Notes under the pieces: generated by a model
The model's database searches: none
The model's input: the letters and a program-made list of their open reading frames with translations, nothing else
What the model was told of the DNA's origin: nothing
Part shown: positions 21,622-29,194 of the stretch, one piece after another
Numbering within the stretch: the first letter of the stretch is position 1
How the letters are laid out: the number at the start of each line of letters is the position of its first letter
Assembly: GCA_000437315.1 (NCBI GenBank)
Contig: FR899415.1
Location: 24,180-88,179, forward strand
Origin: Mycoplasma sp. CAG:472
GTDB lineage: Bacteria > Bacillota_I > Bacilli_A > RF39 > UBA660
Length of the DNA stretch: 64,000 nt
Direction of reading: 5' to 3'
Translations under genes and position numbers: made by a program

Positions 21622-21643
21622 TTAATCATCTCCTTCCACAAAA

Positions 21644-21672
21644 AGAATATCATATAATCTTTATAATGTCAA
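21644..21672 (-). promoter_or_regulatory. Promoter of the relB-yafQ operon
   Basis: TTGACA at 21667-21672 and TATTCT at 21644-21649 with a 17-base spacer, about 20 bases before the relB ribosome-binding site. Confidence 0.82.
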
Positions 21673-21700
21673 CATACTATCATTATCTTTTTATTCAAAA

Positions 21701-21727
21701 ATAAAAAAGCCCTTGTGGGCCTTAAAA
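21701..21727 (-). terminator. Intrinsic terminator after the coat-like gene
   Basis: AAGGCCC and GGGCTTT form a 7-bp GC-rich stem with an ACAA loop, then TTTTTTATTTTT on the minus strand. Confidence 0.88.
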
Positions 21728-21729
21728 GT

Positions 21730-22167
21730 TTAGCAAACGCAATCTACATAACAATCAGTTAAACATCTAATACAGCATAGACAGCTACAATCCATTGTGA
21801 AAAATGAATTCGTAGAAACATAAGGATTTAGTGATGTTTCATCTGGATTAGTTACTAAAACTCTGAAAGTACAACAATTGCCCTCGATTTTCTCTACTCT
21901 AAATACAGTTGAGCAAGTATCACTTGTAGTTCCTGCAGCGCAAGCTGTCGCTTCTTTAGCTATTGGCATTGACCAAGGTTGCCCATTTGCACAGCATGTA
22001 TAAAGCATTACTGGTCTTGTATTACAAATAAGGCAATTTGCTCCACCACCTAGCATAGGTCTATCACATGTATCTAAACAGTTCTCTGGACAAGCATTTT
22101 CCTGAAGAACTAATATAACTGATAGTATTTCATTTATGCAGTTTCCGTTTTTATTTGTGCAATTCAT
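21730..22167 (-). CDS. Spore coat protein of the CotY/CotZ type
   Basis: A 145-aa cysteine-rich protein (more than 20 Cys) without a signal peptide. N-terminal CINEILSVILVLQENACPENC, middle VFRVEKIEGNCCTFRVL and C-terminal FFTMDCSCLCCIRCL match the CotY/CotZ plan (C.C..V..IL..Q......CP..C; FFRVEK...CCATL; CI.VDL.C.C.IQCL). CotY and CotZ build the disulfide-linked outer coat or crust. An AC-N16-CATAAATTA element fitting sigma-K stands upstream. It is single-gene, with its own terminator. The match is by pattern, not alignment score, but several independent blocks agree. Confidence 0.85.
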   Translation of the reverse strand: MNCTNKNGNCINEILSVILVLQENACPENCLDTCDRPMLGGGANCLICNTRPVMLYTCCANGQPWSMPIAKEATACAAGTTSDTCSTVFRVEKIEGNCCTFRVLVTNPDETSLNPYVSTNSFFTMDCSCLCCIRCLTDCYVDCVC

Positions 22168-22197
22168 AAATAATCACCCTCTCTTTTACTTTCATTA

Positions 22198-22224
22198 TAA
22201 TTTATGTGAAAAAACAAAAAATGT
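22198..22224 (-). promoter_or_regulatory. Candidate sigma-K promoter of the coat gene
   Basis: AC (22223-22224), 16 bases, then CATAAATTA (22198-22206), fitting the known AC-N16-CATANNNTA consensus of sporulation sigma-K. A short motif in an AT-rich context, so chance cannot be excluded. Confidence 0.5.
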
Positions 22225-22271
22225 GATTTACATAATAAAGTTATTTTGATAAAATTATTATTGGAGGAAAT

Positions 22272-22595
22272 ATGTTAAATAATATTTATGTACAATATGC
22301 TATTATAGCAATAATTATTACCCTTATCGTTTTAGTGGTTTTAAAACTTAGAAAGAAAAACTTTAATATCGAAGCAAATAAACTTATCACATATCTTGGC
22401 GGAAAAGACAACATAATAAATGCTGAAGCAAATATGAGTAGATTTAAAGTCATTTTAAAGGATACTAAACTTGTAGATAAGGAAGGTATTCAAAAACTTG
22501 GTGCTCAAGGCATCGTTGAAATTGATAATCAATTAAAAATAATATTTGGTAAAGATGCCAAAACTTTAAAAAAATATATTAGTGAAATTGTCTAA
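22272..22595 (+). CDS. Membrane-anchored EIIB-like domain lacking the phosphorylated Cys
   Basis: A 107-aa protein with one N-terminal membrane helix (about 7-27) and then a glucose-type PTS EIIB fold: LITYLGGKDNIINAEANMSRFKVILKD ... IQKLGAQGIVEIDNQLKIIFG. In active EIIB the motif reads DACxTRL with Cys as the phospho-carrier; here Asn54 takes its place and Ser-Arg follow. It therefore cannot carry phosphate in the usual way and has no EIIC next to it. A sensor or structural role is likely but not shown. A strong GGAGGAA site precedes the ATG. Confidence 0.8.
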   Translation: MLNNIYVQYAIIAIIITLIVLVVLKLRKKNFNIEANKLITYLGGKDNIINAEANMSRFKVILKDTKLVDKEGIQKLGAQGIVEIDNQLKIIFGKDAKTLKKYISEIV

Positions 22596-22604
22596 TATAT
22601 TTTT

Positions 22605-22898
22605 TTATACTTTCTCAATATTTTTAATATCCTTAATTGGAAGTTTTTCACCCTTTAAGGTTAATAAATATGTACTTGTTTTACCTACAATAGTGCATTC
22701 TTTAACATCACTTTCAAAATAAACTCGACATCTTGATTTATAAACAAAGTCCTTTGATGAAAATATTTTATTTATTTTACTAACTATACTTTCATTTGAA
22801 CTTACCCCTGGAATAGACATCTTGCCATAAAAACGATCTTGTGAATTATTTAACTTTTTCTTAATTTCAAATGCCGATACACTTGGTAAATTATCCAT
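22605..22898 (-). CDS. Small protein, possibly CotO-like spore coat morphogenesis factor
   Basis: A 97-aa protein whose last ~50 residues (YKSRCRVYFESDVKECTIVGKTSTYLLTLKGEKLPIKDIKNIEKV) look like a small SH3/Sm-like barrel, resembling the C-terminal domain of coat protein CotO. The N-terminus carries an SxxRFYGKMSIPG stretch. In Bacillus cotO neighbours cotZ; here only one short gene separates it from the CotY/Z-type gene. A CATATATTA element (22914-22922) of the sigma-E/K -10 type lies upstream. The assignment rests on weak similarity plus position. Confidence 0.4.
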   Translation of the reverse strand: MDNLPSVSAFEIKKKLNNSQDRFYGKMSIPGVSSNESIVSKINKIFSSKDFVYKSRCRVYFESDVKECTIVGKTSTYLLTLKGEKLPIKDIKNIEKV

Positions 22899-22954
22899 TT
22901 AAATCACCCACTATAATATATGATATTTTTTTAAATTTAGACAATAATAATAGT

Positions 22955-24013
22955 ATGAAACATATAAAAAGAAATATTTTAATATCTATATTTTTATTAA
23001 TGATTATAAGTGTAATAAATATTTATAATGCAAAGTACTTAAATAGTTTATATACTTATTACTATATCAAAGATATTATTTGGTATGTTTTAGGATTTAT
23101 AACTTTCTTTTTTATAACTAAAATTAATACTAAAAAAATATTCAATATAAGTTTTATTTTATATATTATTAATATCGTTTTACTTATATTAACCTTAATA
23201 ATTGGTAAAGAAATAAATGGATCTAAAGGCTGGCTTAAAATAGGAAGTATATCTATTCAACCAAGTGAATTTATGAAGCTTACTCTTACCATATTTTTAA
23301 TTAAAGTATCTCTTATCAAAGAAAAAAATAGTAAAAATATTTTAAAATTAATTATTATTACTTTTATTCCCTCATTACTAGTATTTTTAGAACCAGATAC
23401 GGGAGCCATAATATTTTATATTATAATTCTTATAACAATATTATTTACTAAAAATATAAATTATAAATATAAAGTATTTTTAGGTATAACTTTACTTTTT
23501 AGTTTTATATTAGGAATTTATTTAATAAAAAATCCTTTGTTAATTCAAAATATTTTTAATAATGAAAATTATCGTATAAAAAGAATATTAAACTACAAAC
23601 AAAGTTATCAAATGGATATGGCACTTACAAATATTTACAGTACACCTTTTATAAGAAATGGTTTTAATAAAATACTTCTTTATTTACCCGAAGGTATAAC
23701 TGATTTTATATTAGATTTTACTATTGGTAATTTTGGGTTTATTAGTCTATATATTATTTTACTTTTATATCTAAATATTATTTTTAATCTATGTAAACTT
23801 ATTAAAAGTTCTAATGATAAAAAAACTAATTACTTAATAATTAGCTTTATCATTATGTTTTTTATTAATATTGCAATTAATGTTTCTATGAACCTTGGCA
23901 CTTTTCCAATTATTGGTATAACTCTTCCTTTTCTTTCTTATGGTGGTAGTAGCCTACTTTTTTACTTTATCTTTTTAGGTCTTATCTTTTCTTTAGTTAA
24001 TAAGGATACTTAG
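22955..24013 (+). CDS. SEDS-family peptidoglycan glycosyltransferase (FtsW/RodA/SpoVE type)
   Basis: A 352-aa polytopic protein with about ten membrane helices. Family marks: GSKGWLKIGSISIQPSEFMKL, LEPDTGAIIF with the catalytic Asp, and the C-terminal IGITLPFLSYGGSSLL. The start is put at 22955 (MKHIKRNILIS) because upstream in-frame codons overlap the divergent gene. No ribosome-binding site precedes this ATG; a TATAAT at 22912-22917 might give a short leader. FtsW, RodA and SpoVE are not distinguishable here, but coat-like genes on both sides make a sporulation role possible. Confidence 0.92.
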   Translation: MKHIKRNILISIFLLMIISVINIYNAKYLNSLYTYYYIKDIIWYVLGFITFFFITKINTKKIFNISFILYIINIVLLILTLIIGKEINGSKGWLKIGSISIQPSEFMKLTLTIFLIKVSLIKEKNSKNILKLIIITFIPSLLVFLEPDTGAIIFYIIILITILFTKNINYKYKVFLGITLLFSFILGIYLIKNPLLIQNIFNNENYRIKRILNYKQSYQMDMALTNIYSTPFIRNGFNKILLYLPEGITDFILDFTIGNFGFISLYIILLLYLNIIFNLCKLIKSSNDKKTNYLIISFIIMFFINIAINVSMNLGTFPIIGITLPFLSYGGSSLLFYFIFLGLIFSLVNKDT

Positions 24014-24209
24014 GCATATAGTATGAATATGAATAATTTCCTGATGGATAATATGGATTAAATCCCATATTTGGTGCTGCATTTATAATTGGTCTAGGTC
24101 TAGTAAGTCCTACGGCTGCTCCTCCGGCAAGGCCACCGAGTAAAAATGGTACAAAAAATTGTCTATCAGAACTAATATATGTTGGATATATTTTTTTATA
24201 TGGATACAT
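23997..24209 (-). CDS. Tyr/Pro/Gly-rich small protein, possible coat protein
   Basis: A 70-aa protein: MYPYKKIYPTY, a short glycine-rich hydrophobic core (FVPFLLGGLAGGAAVGL), then a tail rich in Pro, Tyr, Asn and Ser (NPYYPSGNYSYSYYMPKYPY). Such composition is typical of small spore coat or crust proteins; no named family is claimed. AAAGGATGGG precedes the ATG, and CATATTTTA (24232-24240) upstream again fits a sporulation-type -10. Its end overlaps the end of the SEDS gene by 17 bases on the other strand. Confidence 0.6.
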   Translation of the reverse strand: MYPYKKIYPTYISSDRQFFVPFLLGGLAGGAAVGLTRPRPIINAAPNMGFNPYYPSGNYSYSYYMPKYPY

Positions 24210-24305
24210 TTAAAACCCATCCTTTCTATAATAAAATATGTAAAAAGTTTAAATTAACAAGTTAAATAGCCTAATTTCCTTTATTTAACATAAAATTTTA
24301 ATATA

Positions 24306-24653
24306 ATGATTAGAAATTTTCCTCCAAACTATGATCCAAATTTATTTTCAATGGTAGCTGCAATTGCGGGTGCTATTGTTGTCGGAGATTTTGATGATTA
24401 TGAACTCAATTCTATAGGTAACTGGATAATTTTATTTGGCCAATATTTACTTACATTTGCATCTCAGCAGCAACTAATAGAGCAAAGAATCGAAGGACAT
24501 AATATTAATATAAATTCTAGAAAAGCTAAAATGGGAGGAAGTCCATATTCAAATGACAAAAGTAATTTAAATCAGCAATATGAAATAGACTATCTTTTAA
24601 AGGCAATTAAAATAATCGAAGAAAAGTTAAATGAAATCAATAAAAAAATATAG
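24306..24653 (+). CDS. Conserved-looking hypothetical protein, 115 aa
   Basis: Begins MIRNFPPNYDPNLFSMVAAIAGAIVVGDFDDYELNSIGNW; residues ~15-55 form one or two hydrophobic helices, followed by a linker and a C-terminal helix (IDYLLKAIKIIEEKLNEINKKI). I do not recognise the family. No Shine-Dalgarno is visible before the ATG and TATAAT-like bases touch it, so the mRNA may be leaderless or nearly so. It ends 4 bases from the end of the convergent metalloprotease-like gene; a 38-base copy of that junction occurs at 29069-29106. Confidence 0.65.
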   Translation: MIRNFPPNYDPNLFSMVAAIAGAIVVGDFDDYELNSIGNWIILFGQYLLTFASQQQLIEQRIEGHNININSRKAKMGGSPYSNDKSNLNQQYEIDYLLKAIKIIEEKLNEINKKI

Positions 24654-24657
24654 TAAA

Positions 24658-25404
24658 TTATACTACATTTTTTCTAATTAAAGTCATATATTTATCATCA
24701 TATTCAAAAACTTTAGTATTTTCGTACTTTTTATATAGATTAGTTATATAATTACCAATATATATTGAGGCAACTGTATATTCACCTAACATATACAAAG
24801 TAAATTGTTCAGCAATAAACTCCTCAGGATTTTTAAGTGAGTAACATGAATAATTTTGAAATCTTTTTTTCATCAAAACATCTACATTAGTCATAAAATG
24901 CTCGTTATAAGACAAAAATAAAAGATTTGAAAGTATATGACCAACTTCATGAAAGACAACACCTTTTATATTATAAGCATTAAAAATATTTTTTGATTTT
25001 CCAGTATAAATTTTTTGATAAAGTTTTGAGTATGAAAGTAATTCATTAACTGATATAGATTCAAAATACGATTTACCATATATAAGTCTTTCCTCATAAC
25101 TTAATTCACCATTTACGTATGGATTTAAAATATTTTTATTAGGTACTTCATTAGCAAATGCAAGAATTTTAAAATAAAGTTTTAACTTGTATAAAGAAGA
25201 ATAGGATAAATTTCCATTATAATAAAGTTTATATATTTTATTAATATCATCAAAAGCATTTTCAATTGAACCAATATAATTGATTCTATTTTTTAAATTT
25301 GGAAATTTTTTAAAAACTTCGTTAAAAGCCTCATATACTTCATCTGCTATTTTTACATCAATACCTGTAAAATCAAATATATTATCTACCATAAGAATTA
25401 CCAT
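24658..25404 (-). CDS. HExxH zinc metalloprotease-like protein A
   Basis: A 248-aa protein with HEVGH at 152-156 and a downstream EEFIAEQF (194-201) that could supply the third zinc ligand, the layout of the HExxH...EFFAE domains found in phage MuF-type and polymorphic-toxin proteins. N-terminal AFNEVFKKFPNLKNRINYIGS matches the start of that domain type. No signal peptide. It is a paralogue of the 27712-28437 protein. The start lies inside the upstream gene; ATG 25392 (MVDNIFDF) is an equally possible start. Protease activity is predicted only; the target is unknown. Confidence 0.75.
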   Translation of the reverse strand: MVILMVDNIFDFTGIDVKIADEVYEAFNEVFKKFPNLKNRINYIGSIENAFDDINKIYKLYYNGNLSYSSLYKLKLYFKILAFANEVPNKNILNPYVNGELSYEERLIYGKSYFESISVNELLSYSKLYQKIYTGKSKNIFNAYNIKGVVFHEVGHILSNLLFLSYNEHFMTNVDVLMKKRFQNYSCYSLKNPEEFIAEQFTLYMLGEYTVASIYIGNYITNLYKKYENTKVFEYDDKYMTLIRKNVV

Positions 25405-26095
25405 TTTCTAAAGTGGCTTTTGTTTCATCACTTAAATATGGATATACGTTTTCAAATAATTTTTGATTAAATGATTTCATAAGGTTAAATACTACTTTAC
25501 CAGAATAGTCATAATTTTTCCAAACCTTAATTGAATGTTTTGATATGATGGCCAGAGCTAGTTTACTGTCAATTTCTGGAACTTCACATGAAATTTTTGT
25601 AATATCTAAATTATTTTTAATCATATTTTTTTCAAATTCTGGATTGCACATCATATATTCAATTACAAACCTTTTATATTCTTTAAGAAGTTCATTATAA
25701 TAAGTAGGATTTTCCTCTTTGCTTTGATCATTTAAAATTACTTCATATAAATCCTTTAATGTTTTAACAAAAAAACTGTGAACTAACAAATCTTTTGACC
25801 CAGTAGCTAAATTATAATTATATGCTATTTTAAAATCTAGTCTATTATAATATAATTCTTCAGTAACCTTTGCATCACTATTGGGAATAACATTACCTAA
25901 AAAAGCAATTAAGTCATCTTCATACTTAATCATCGATGCAATACTCTTTAATGATTTTGCAATTTCTTTTTGGTTATTAACCTCAAGTGCATTAAGTAAT
26001 GTTACATATTCTTCAATAATATCAGAACTATTTAATAATAACTCTCCCTCAGCTAACTTTTGTTTTAAATACTTTCTTTCTTTACCATTTAACAT
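25382..26095 (-). CDS. Helical accessory family protein, member 2 (237 aa)
   Basis: An all-helical cytosolic protein of a family repeated in this block. Shared blocks: IKYEDDLIAFLG, FVKTLKDLYEVILND, the signature YMMCNPEFEKNMIKNNLDITKISCEVPEIDS, and FNQKLFEN. Closest relative is the 29195-29899 protein. It sits between the 26-aa ORF and metalloprotease-like gene A, whose start it overlaps by 23 bases; its last codons (TAT GGT AGA TAA) contain the ATG of a possible downstream start. Unnamed family, function unknown; partnership with the metalloprotease-like proteins is inferred from gene order only. Confidence 0.75.
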   Translation of the reverse strand: MLNGKERKYLKQKLAEGELLLNSSDIIEEYVTLLNALEVNNQKEIAKSLKSIASMIKYEDDLIAFLGNVIPNSDAKVTEELYYNRLDFKIAYNYNLATGSKDLLVHSFFVKTLKDLYEVILNDQSKEENPTYYNELLKEYKRFVIEYMMCNPEFEKNMIKNNLDITKISCEVPEIDSKLALAIISKHSIKVWKNYDYSGKVVFNLMKSFNQKLFENVYPYLSDETKATLENGNSYGR

Positions 26096-26100
26096 ATATA

Positions 26101-26181
26101 CTACCTTCCCTTTCTAATTAATAATGTATCATAAATACTAAAAGCTTTATTTTTGTCATCATTTTTTATAGCACTTTGCAT
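26101..26181 (-). CDS. Small ORF, 26 aa, between two family members
   Basis: Begins MQSAIKNDDKNKAFSIYDT and ends LLIRKGR. AAAGGAAG, part of the end of the upstream gene, stands at the right distance from its ATG, and its own last codons (AAG GGA AGG TAG) form the ribosome-binding site of the next gene. It may be a real coupling peptide or the shrunken remnant of a family member. No homology is recognised. Confidence 0.45.
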   Translation of the reverse strand: MQSAIKNDDKNKAFSIYDTLLIRKGR

Positions 26182-26183
26182 AA

Positions 26184-26942
26184 CTATCTTCCTTTAAAAT
26201 ATCCCTTTGCACAATTATATAATGCATTCAAATAATAATTATCATTGTTACTTTCTACTATGTCTTCTAGATAATTAAGTACTTCATTTTTACTATTTTC
26301 ATCCATAGACAAAAAGTAATTTTCAAATAACTTTTGATCAAATAAATTTTCAACAATACTTTTTGGATCATAACTTGGATTAATACTTGCAATAAGATTA
26401 ATAATTTCAAAACAATTTTCTAGTGCAAATGAAGGCTCAAGTGGTGGCAAATCCACATTTATTTTAGTAATGTCAAATCCTAAATTGAGCATTTTTCTTT
26501 CAAAATCTGGATTTTGTATCATGCTTTTGATAGAACTTTCTAAATATGCTTGTTTTATTTTTTGATTAAAATTAGAATCCGTTTTGTCTAGTTCAAGTTT
26601 GCCTGAAAAAATTATATCATAGATATCTTTTAATGCTTTTATGTGATAACTATATTCCTTAAAATCCTCTTCGTTATTATTTTTTTTACGAAAATACTCA
26701 TTTTTATAAGACAGTCTCATTTGCCATGTATGCTCATAACCTTCTATCTGATGATCATAGTTTTTGCTATTTAAATAATCTATCATATTATCCTCGTATT
26801 CAATTAAACTAATTATCTTTTTTATTGTATTTTCAGCCTCAGTTTGTTTTCCTAATTTCATTGCAAGTAATATATCTTCATAATGAGTTACAATTGCAAT
26901 ACTTACACCATAAAGTGCCATCTGTACTTCTTTATCTTCCAT
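26184..26942 (-). CDS. Helical accessory family protein, member 3 (252 aa)
   Basis: Same family as the 25382 protein: IKKIISLIEYEDNMIDYL, YHIKALKDIYDIIFSG, IKSMIQNPDFERKMLNLGFDITKINVDLPPLEPS and LFDQKLFEN. It has a somewhat longer C-terminal helix ending YFKGR. The start overlaps the previous stop by 11 bases in a TATGGAAGATAA context, so the two genes are translationally coupled. No signal peptide or membrane segment. Function unknown. Confidence 0.75.
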   Translation of the reverse strand: MEDKEVQMALYGVSIAIVTHYEDILLAMKLGKQTEAENTIKKIISLIEYEDNMIDYLNSKNYDHQIEGYEHTWQMRLSYKNEYFRKKNNNEEDFKEYSYHIKALKDIYDIIFSGKLELDKTDSNFNQKIKQAYLESSIKSMIQNPDFERKMLNLGFDITKINVDLPPLEPSFALENCFEIINLIASINPSYDPKSIVENLFDQKLFENYFLSMDENSKNEVLNYLEDIVESNNDNYYLNALYNCAKGYFKGR

Positions 26943-27708
26943 AACTTATACCTCTTTCATTTATAACCTTTTTAAATTCAAAAATTATAAAATTACATTT
27001 CTTTAATGAATATAAATAATCTTTTATATCTAAAAAATCCTCATAATCTAAATTATTAACTAAATATTCAAATAAATATTTTCTTTTTAAAGTTTTCAAA
27101 GTATTATCTTCATCAAAAACTATATCATTTAAACCCTCAGCATATAATATTAAATTCATTGTTTCGTTTTTTATGTTTTCTTCATTACAATCTGTATAAA
27201 CAACATTATTTAAATCAAAATTTGCAGAAAGTAACAATTCCTCCAACTCAGGACATAACATAACATCTGAAAAAAAACATGGATAAAGTTTTTTCTTCAT
27301 ATTTTCAAAAAATTTACTATCAACTTTTTTTAGGTCTAAAGTATCATTTAGTAAAACATTAAATATTTTTTTATATGAATAAGCATACGCATTTGCTCTT
27401 GCATAAATTACACTATCTTCTACATAAAAATAATTTGTATTATAATAATTAATTATAAAAAAATATAATTTATCAAGATAAGCTGGATTATTTTCTTCGA
27501 TATTATCTAAGGCATAATTATATAGATTCTCTACAGTTTTTTCATCTAATGTAGCAAGTATTTCTTCTTCTCTAGATTTATATTCGTTTATTTTTTTTGA
27601 TAATTCATATATATTTTTCTTATCATCTTTTTCAATAAAATTAATAAGTAATATATATAGCTGATACATTTCTTTAGCTATTTTTTTAAGTTCAATTAAA
27701 TTTTCCAT
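26932..27708 (-). CDS. Helical accessory family protein, member 4, divergent (258 aa)
   Basis: More distant member: SYKKIFNVLLNDTLDLKKVDSKFFENMKKKLYPCFFSDVMLCPELEELLLSANFDLNNVVYTD lines up with the LKDLY...MMCNPEFE...LDITKI core of members 2 and 3. It links them to the 5427-6308 protein, which resembles it most. Acidic, Tyr/Asn-rich and cytosolic. It starts 3 bases after the second metalloprotease-like gene ends and is coupled to the next gene by overlap. No function known. Confidence 0.7.
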   Translation of the reverse strand: MENLIELKKIAKEMYQLYILLINFIEKDDKKNIYELSKKINEYKSREEEILATLDEKTVENLYNYALDNIEENNPAYLDKLYFFIINYYNTNYFYVEDSVIYARANAYAYSYKKIFNVLLNDTLDLKKVDSKFFENMKKKLYPCFFSDVMLCPELEELLLSANFDLNNVVYTDCNEENIKNETMNLILYAEGLNDIVFDEDNTLKTLKRKYLFEYLVNNLDYEDFLDIKDYLYSLKKCNFIIFEFKKVINERGISYGR

Positions 27709-27711
27709 ATA

Positions 27712-28437
27712 CTACCTTTCTATTTTTAATACTTTTTCTTTATATAAATCCTGGCTATAAAAACCTTTACAGGCTTTTTCAAAATAACGATAGAATAAAT
27801 CAATAGTTGTACCAATTGTATTTACTGCTTCATTATAGTTTTGATCAACCATATATTTAGCAAAACAATCAGCAATAAATTCGCTTATCGAAGACATTGT
27901 ATATTTTGGATAATTTTCATCTATTTGCATAAGTTCTTTTATTTTTTCTAATGTAACAATATTTTTTTCAATGCAAAGCATCCTCGATAAAATATGGCCT
28001 ATTTCATGATAAACACAAGATGTAACATTTGTACAATATGTCAAATTTTTTGTTTTAAATTGCCTAAACATATATCTTAAATCTTCATAAGAATCCTTTT
28101 CATTTATACATATTCCTGAAAAAAGTAATCTATTATAATACATTAGAGCATTTAACTTTTCATAATTATTTGTATCATCAACATTAAGATAAGCAGCACA
28201 AAATGATGATGTTTTGTATAGGGTTTTTAAATCATAATTTACGGGTCTTTGATTATAAGTTTGAACTGCCATAATATTTCTTTTTTCAAGTACATATGGA
28301 TAATCACCAATACAATTTATAACATTTTTTAAAAGTGGATATCTTTGGAAACACTCCTCTAAAGCAGAAAAAAATTCAATTCCTATACGATAATCAATTT
28401 TAGATAAATTGCAATCTGGTACTCCGAAAATTTCCAT
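27712..28437 (-). CDS. HExxH zinc metalloprotease-like protein B
   Basis: A 241-aa paralogue of protein A: YRIGIEFFSALEECFQRYPLLKNVINCIGD at the N-terminus, HEIGH at 144-148 and SEFIADCFAKYM at 185-196 as the presumed third-ligand helix. No signal peptide. GAAGGA precedes the ATG. It follows the 28440 gene by 2 bases and is followed at 3 bases by a helical family gene, so both metalloprotease-like genes lie directly beside family members. All zinc-binding residues are kept, so activity is plausible; substrate unknown. Confidence 0.75.
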   Translation of the reverse strand: MEIFGVPDCNLSKIDYRIGIEFFSALEECFQRYPLLKNVINCIGDYPYVLEKRNIMAVQTYNQRPVNYDLKTLYKTSSFCAAYLNVDDTNNYEKLNALMYYNRLLFSGICINEKDSYEDLRYMFRQFKTKNLTYCTNVTSCVYHEIGHILSRMLCIEKNIVTLEKIKELMQIDENYPKYTMSSISEFIADCFAKYMVDQNYNEAVNTIGTTIDLFYRYFEKACKGFYSQDLYKEKVLKIER

Positions 28438-28439
28438 AA

Positions 28440-28988
28440 TTAAATCCTTCTTTTTCTTGTTAAATCAATATTTAATTTATTAAGAACATCAATTTTCTTA
28501 TATTTTAAATCTTCGAGTAAAGTATTTTCTTGTGTAATAGCATTGTCTACTGAAGTAACACTTAAAATATTTGCATAACCAGTTTTTTGAATATTAATTA
28601 TAGTATTAATTAAATTATTAGCGATAACTTTTTCAATTTGGTTTATAGTTTCAATATCATTTATTTCCATGATTGCACCACCAGATTTAATTACTAAATC
28701 TTCATTTACTAAAGAAAAAGTAATTAAAAATTGTCCATTTGCAAAAGTTGTTGTTACATATTTAACAATTGAGTCTTCATCATTAAAGATATAATATTCA
28801 AATTCACTAGTCTCACTATTCATCACACTAATTTTATTATCTCCTTTTACAAGGATTAAAACATTACCTTTTATAAATACTCTTTGCATTGAGGCAAGAT
28901 TTAGCATTCCATCACTGTTTTTAAGTGGATAAATAAGTGCATTTTTTAAATTATAATAATATTTTTCTCTTAAATCTAAGTTTTTCAT
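28440..28988 (-). CDS. Hypothetical protein at the head of the metalloprotease-like operon, 182 aa
   Basis: The first ~110 residues are predicted beta strands (RVFIKGNVLILVKGDNKISVMNSETSEFEYYIF; FANGQFLITFSLVNEDLVIKSGG), the rest helical, ending in a basic DLTRKRRI tail. No export signal. A strong AAAAAGGGGGAG site and a near-consensus promoter precede it, making it the first gene of a run of closely packed genes down to 24658. It resembles no family I know. Confidence 0.65.
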   Translation of the reverse strand: MKNLDLREKYYYNLKNALIYPLKNSDGMLNLASMQRVFIKGNVLILVKGDNKISVMNSETSEFEYYIFNDEDSIVKYVTTTFANGQFLITFSLVNEDLVIKSGGAIMEINDIETINQIEKVIANNLINTIINIQKTGYANILSVTSVDNAITQENTLLEDLKYKKIDVLNKLNIDLTRKRRI

Positions 28989-28996
28989 GTTTATTC

Positions 28997-29050
28997 TCCC
29001 CCTTTTTCGTGAAACCTATGATAACACAAAATAAATAAATAGTCAAATTA
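28997..29050. repeat. 54-bp direct repeat, copy 1 (promoter and leader)
   Basis: Identical to 29941-29994 except for one base. It holds the promoter (28997-29050 region) of the 28440-28988 gene and its AAAAAGGGGGA leader start. Confidence 0.9.
29018..29046 (-). promoter_or_regulatory. Promoter of the 28988-24658 operon
   Basis: TTGACT at 29041-29046 and TATCAT at 29018-29023, spacer 17, about 30 bases before the ATG. Confidence 0.8.
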
Positions 29051-29068
29051 TTGACATACCTAAAAAAT

Positions 29069-29106
29069 AATCAATAAAAAAATATAGTAATTTATACTAC
29101 ATTTTT
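29069..29106. repeat. 38-bp remnant of a metalloprotease-like gene end
   Basis: Matches 24635-24672 with one mismatch. In both, the minus strand reads a KNVV-stop end (C-terminus of metalloprotease-like protein A) and the plus strand an INKKI-stop end (C-terminus of the 24306 protein). No gene body remains here, so this is the scar of a lost copy of that convergent pair. The rest of the gap 28989-29194 shows only the promoter. Confidence 0.75.
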
Positions 29107-29194
29107 AAAAATCGTTATAACATTCTAAAATACTTTTCAAAGTACAGTTAATTCTATTATAAAAATTATAAAATATTCATAAATATTAATTATA

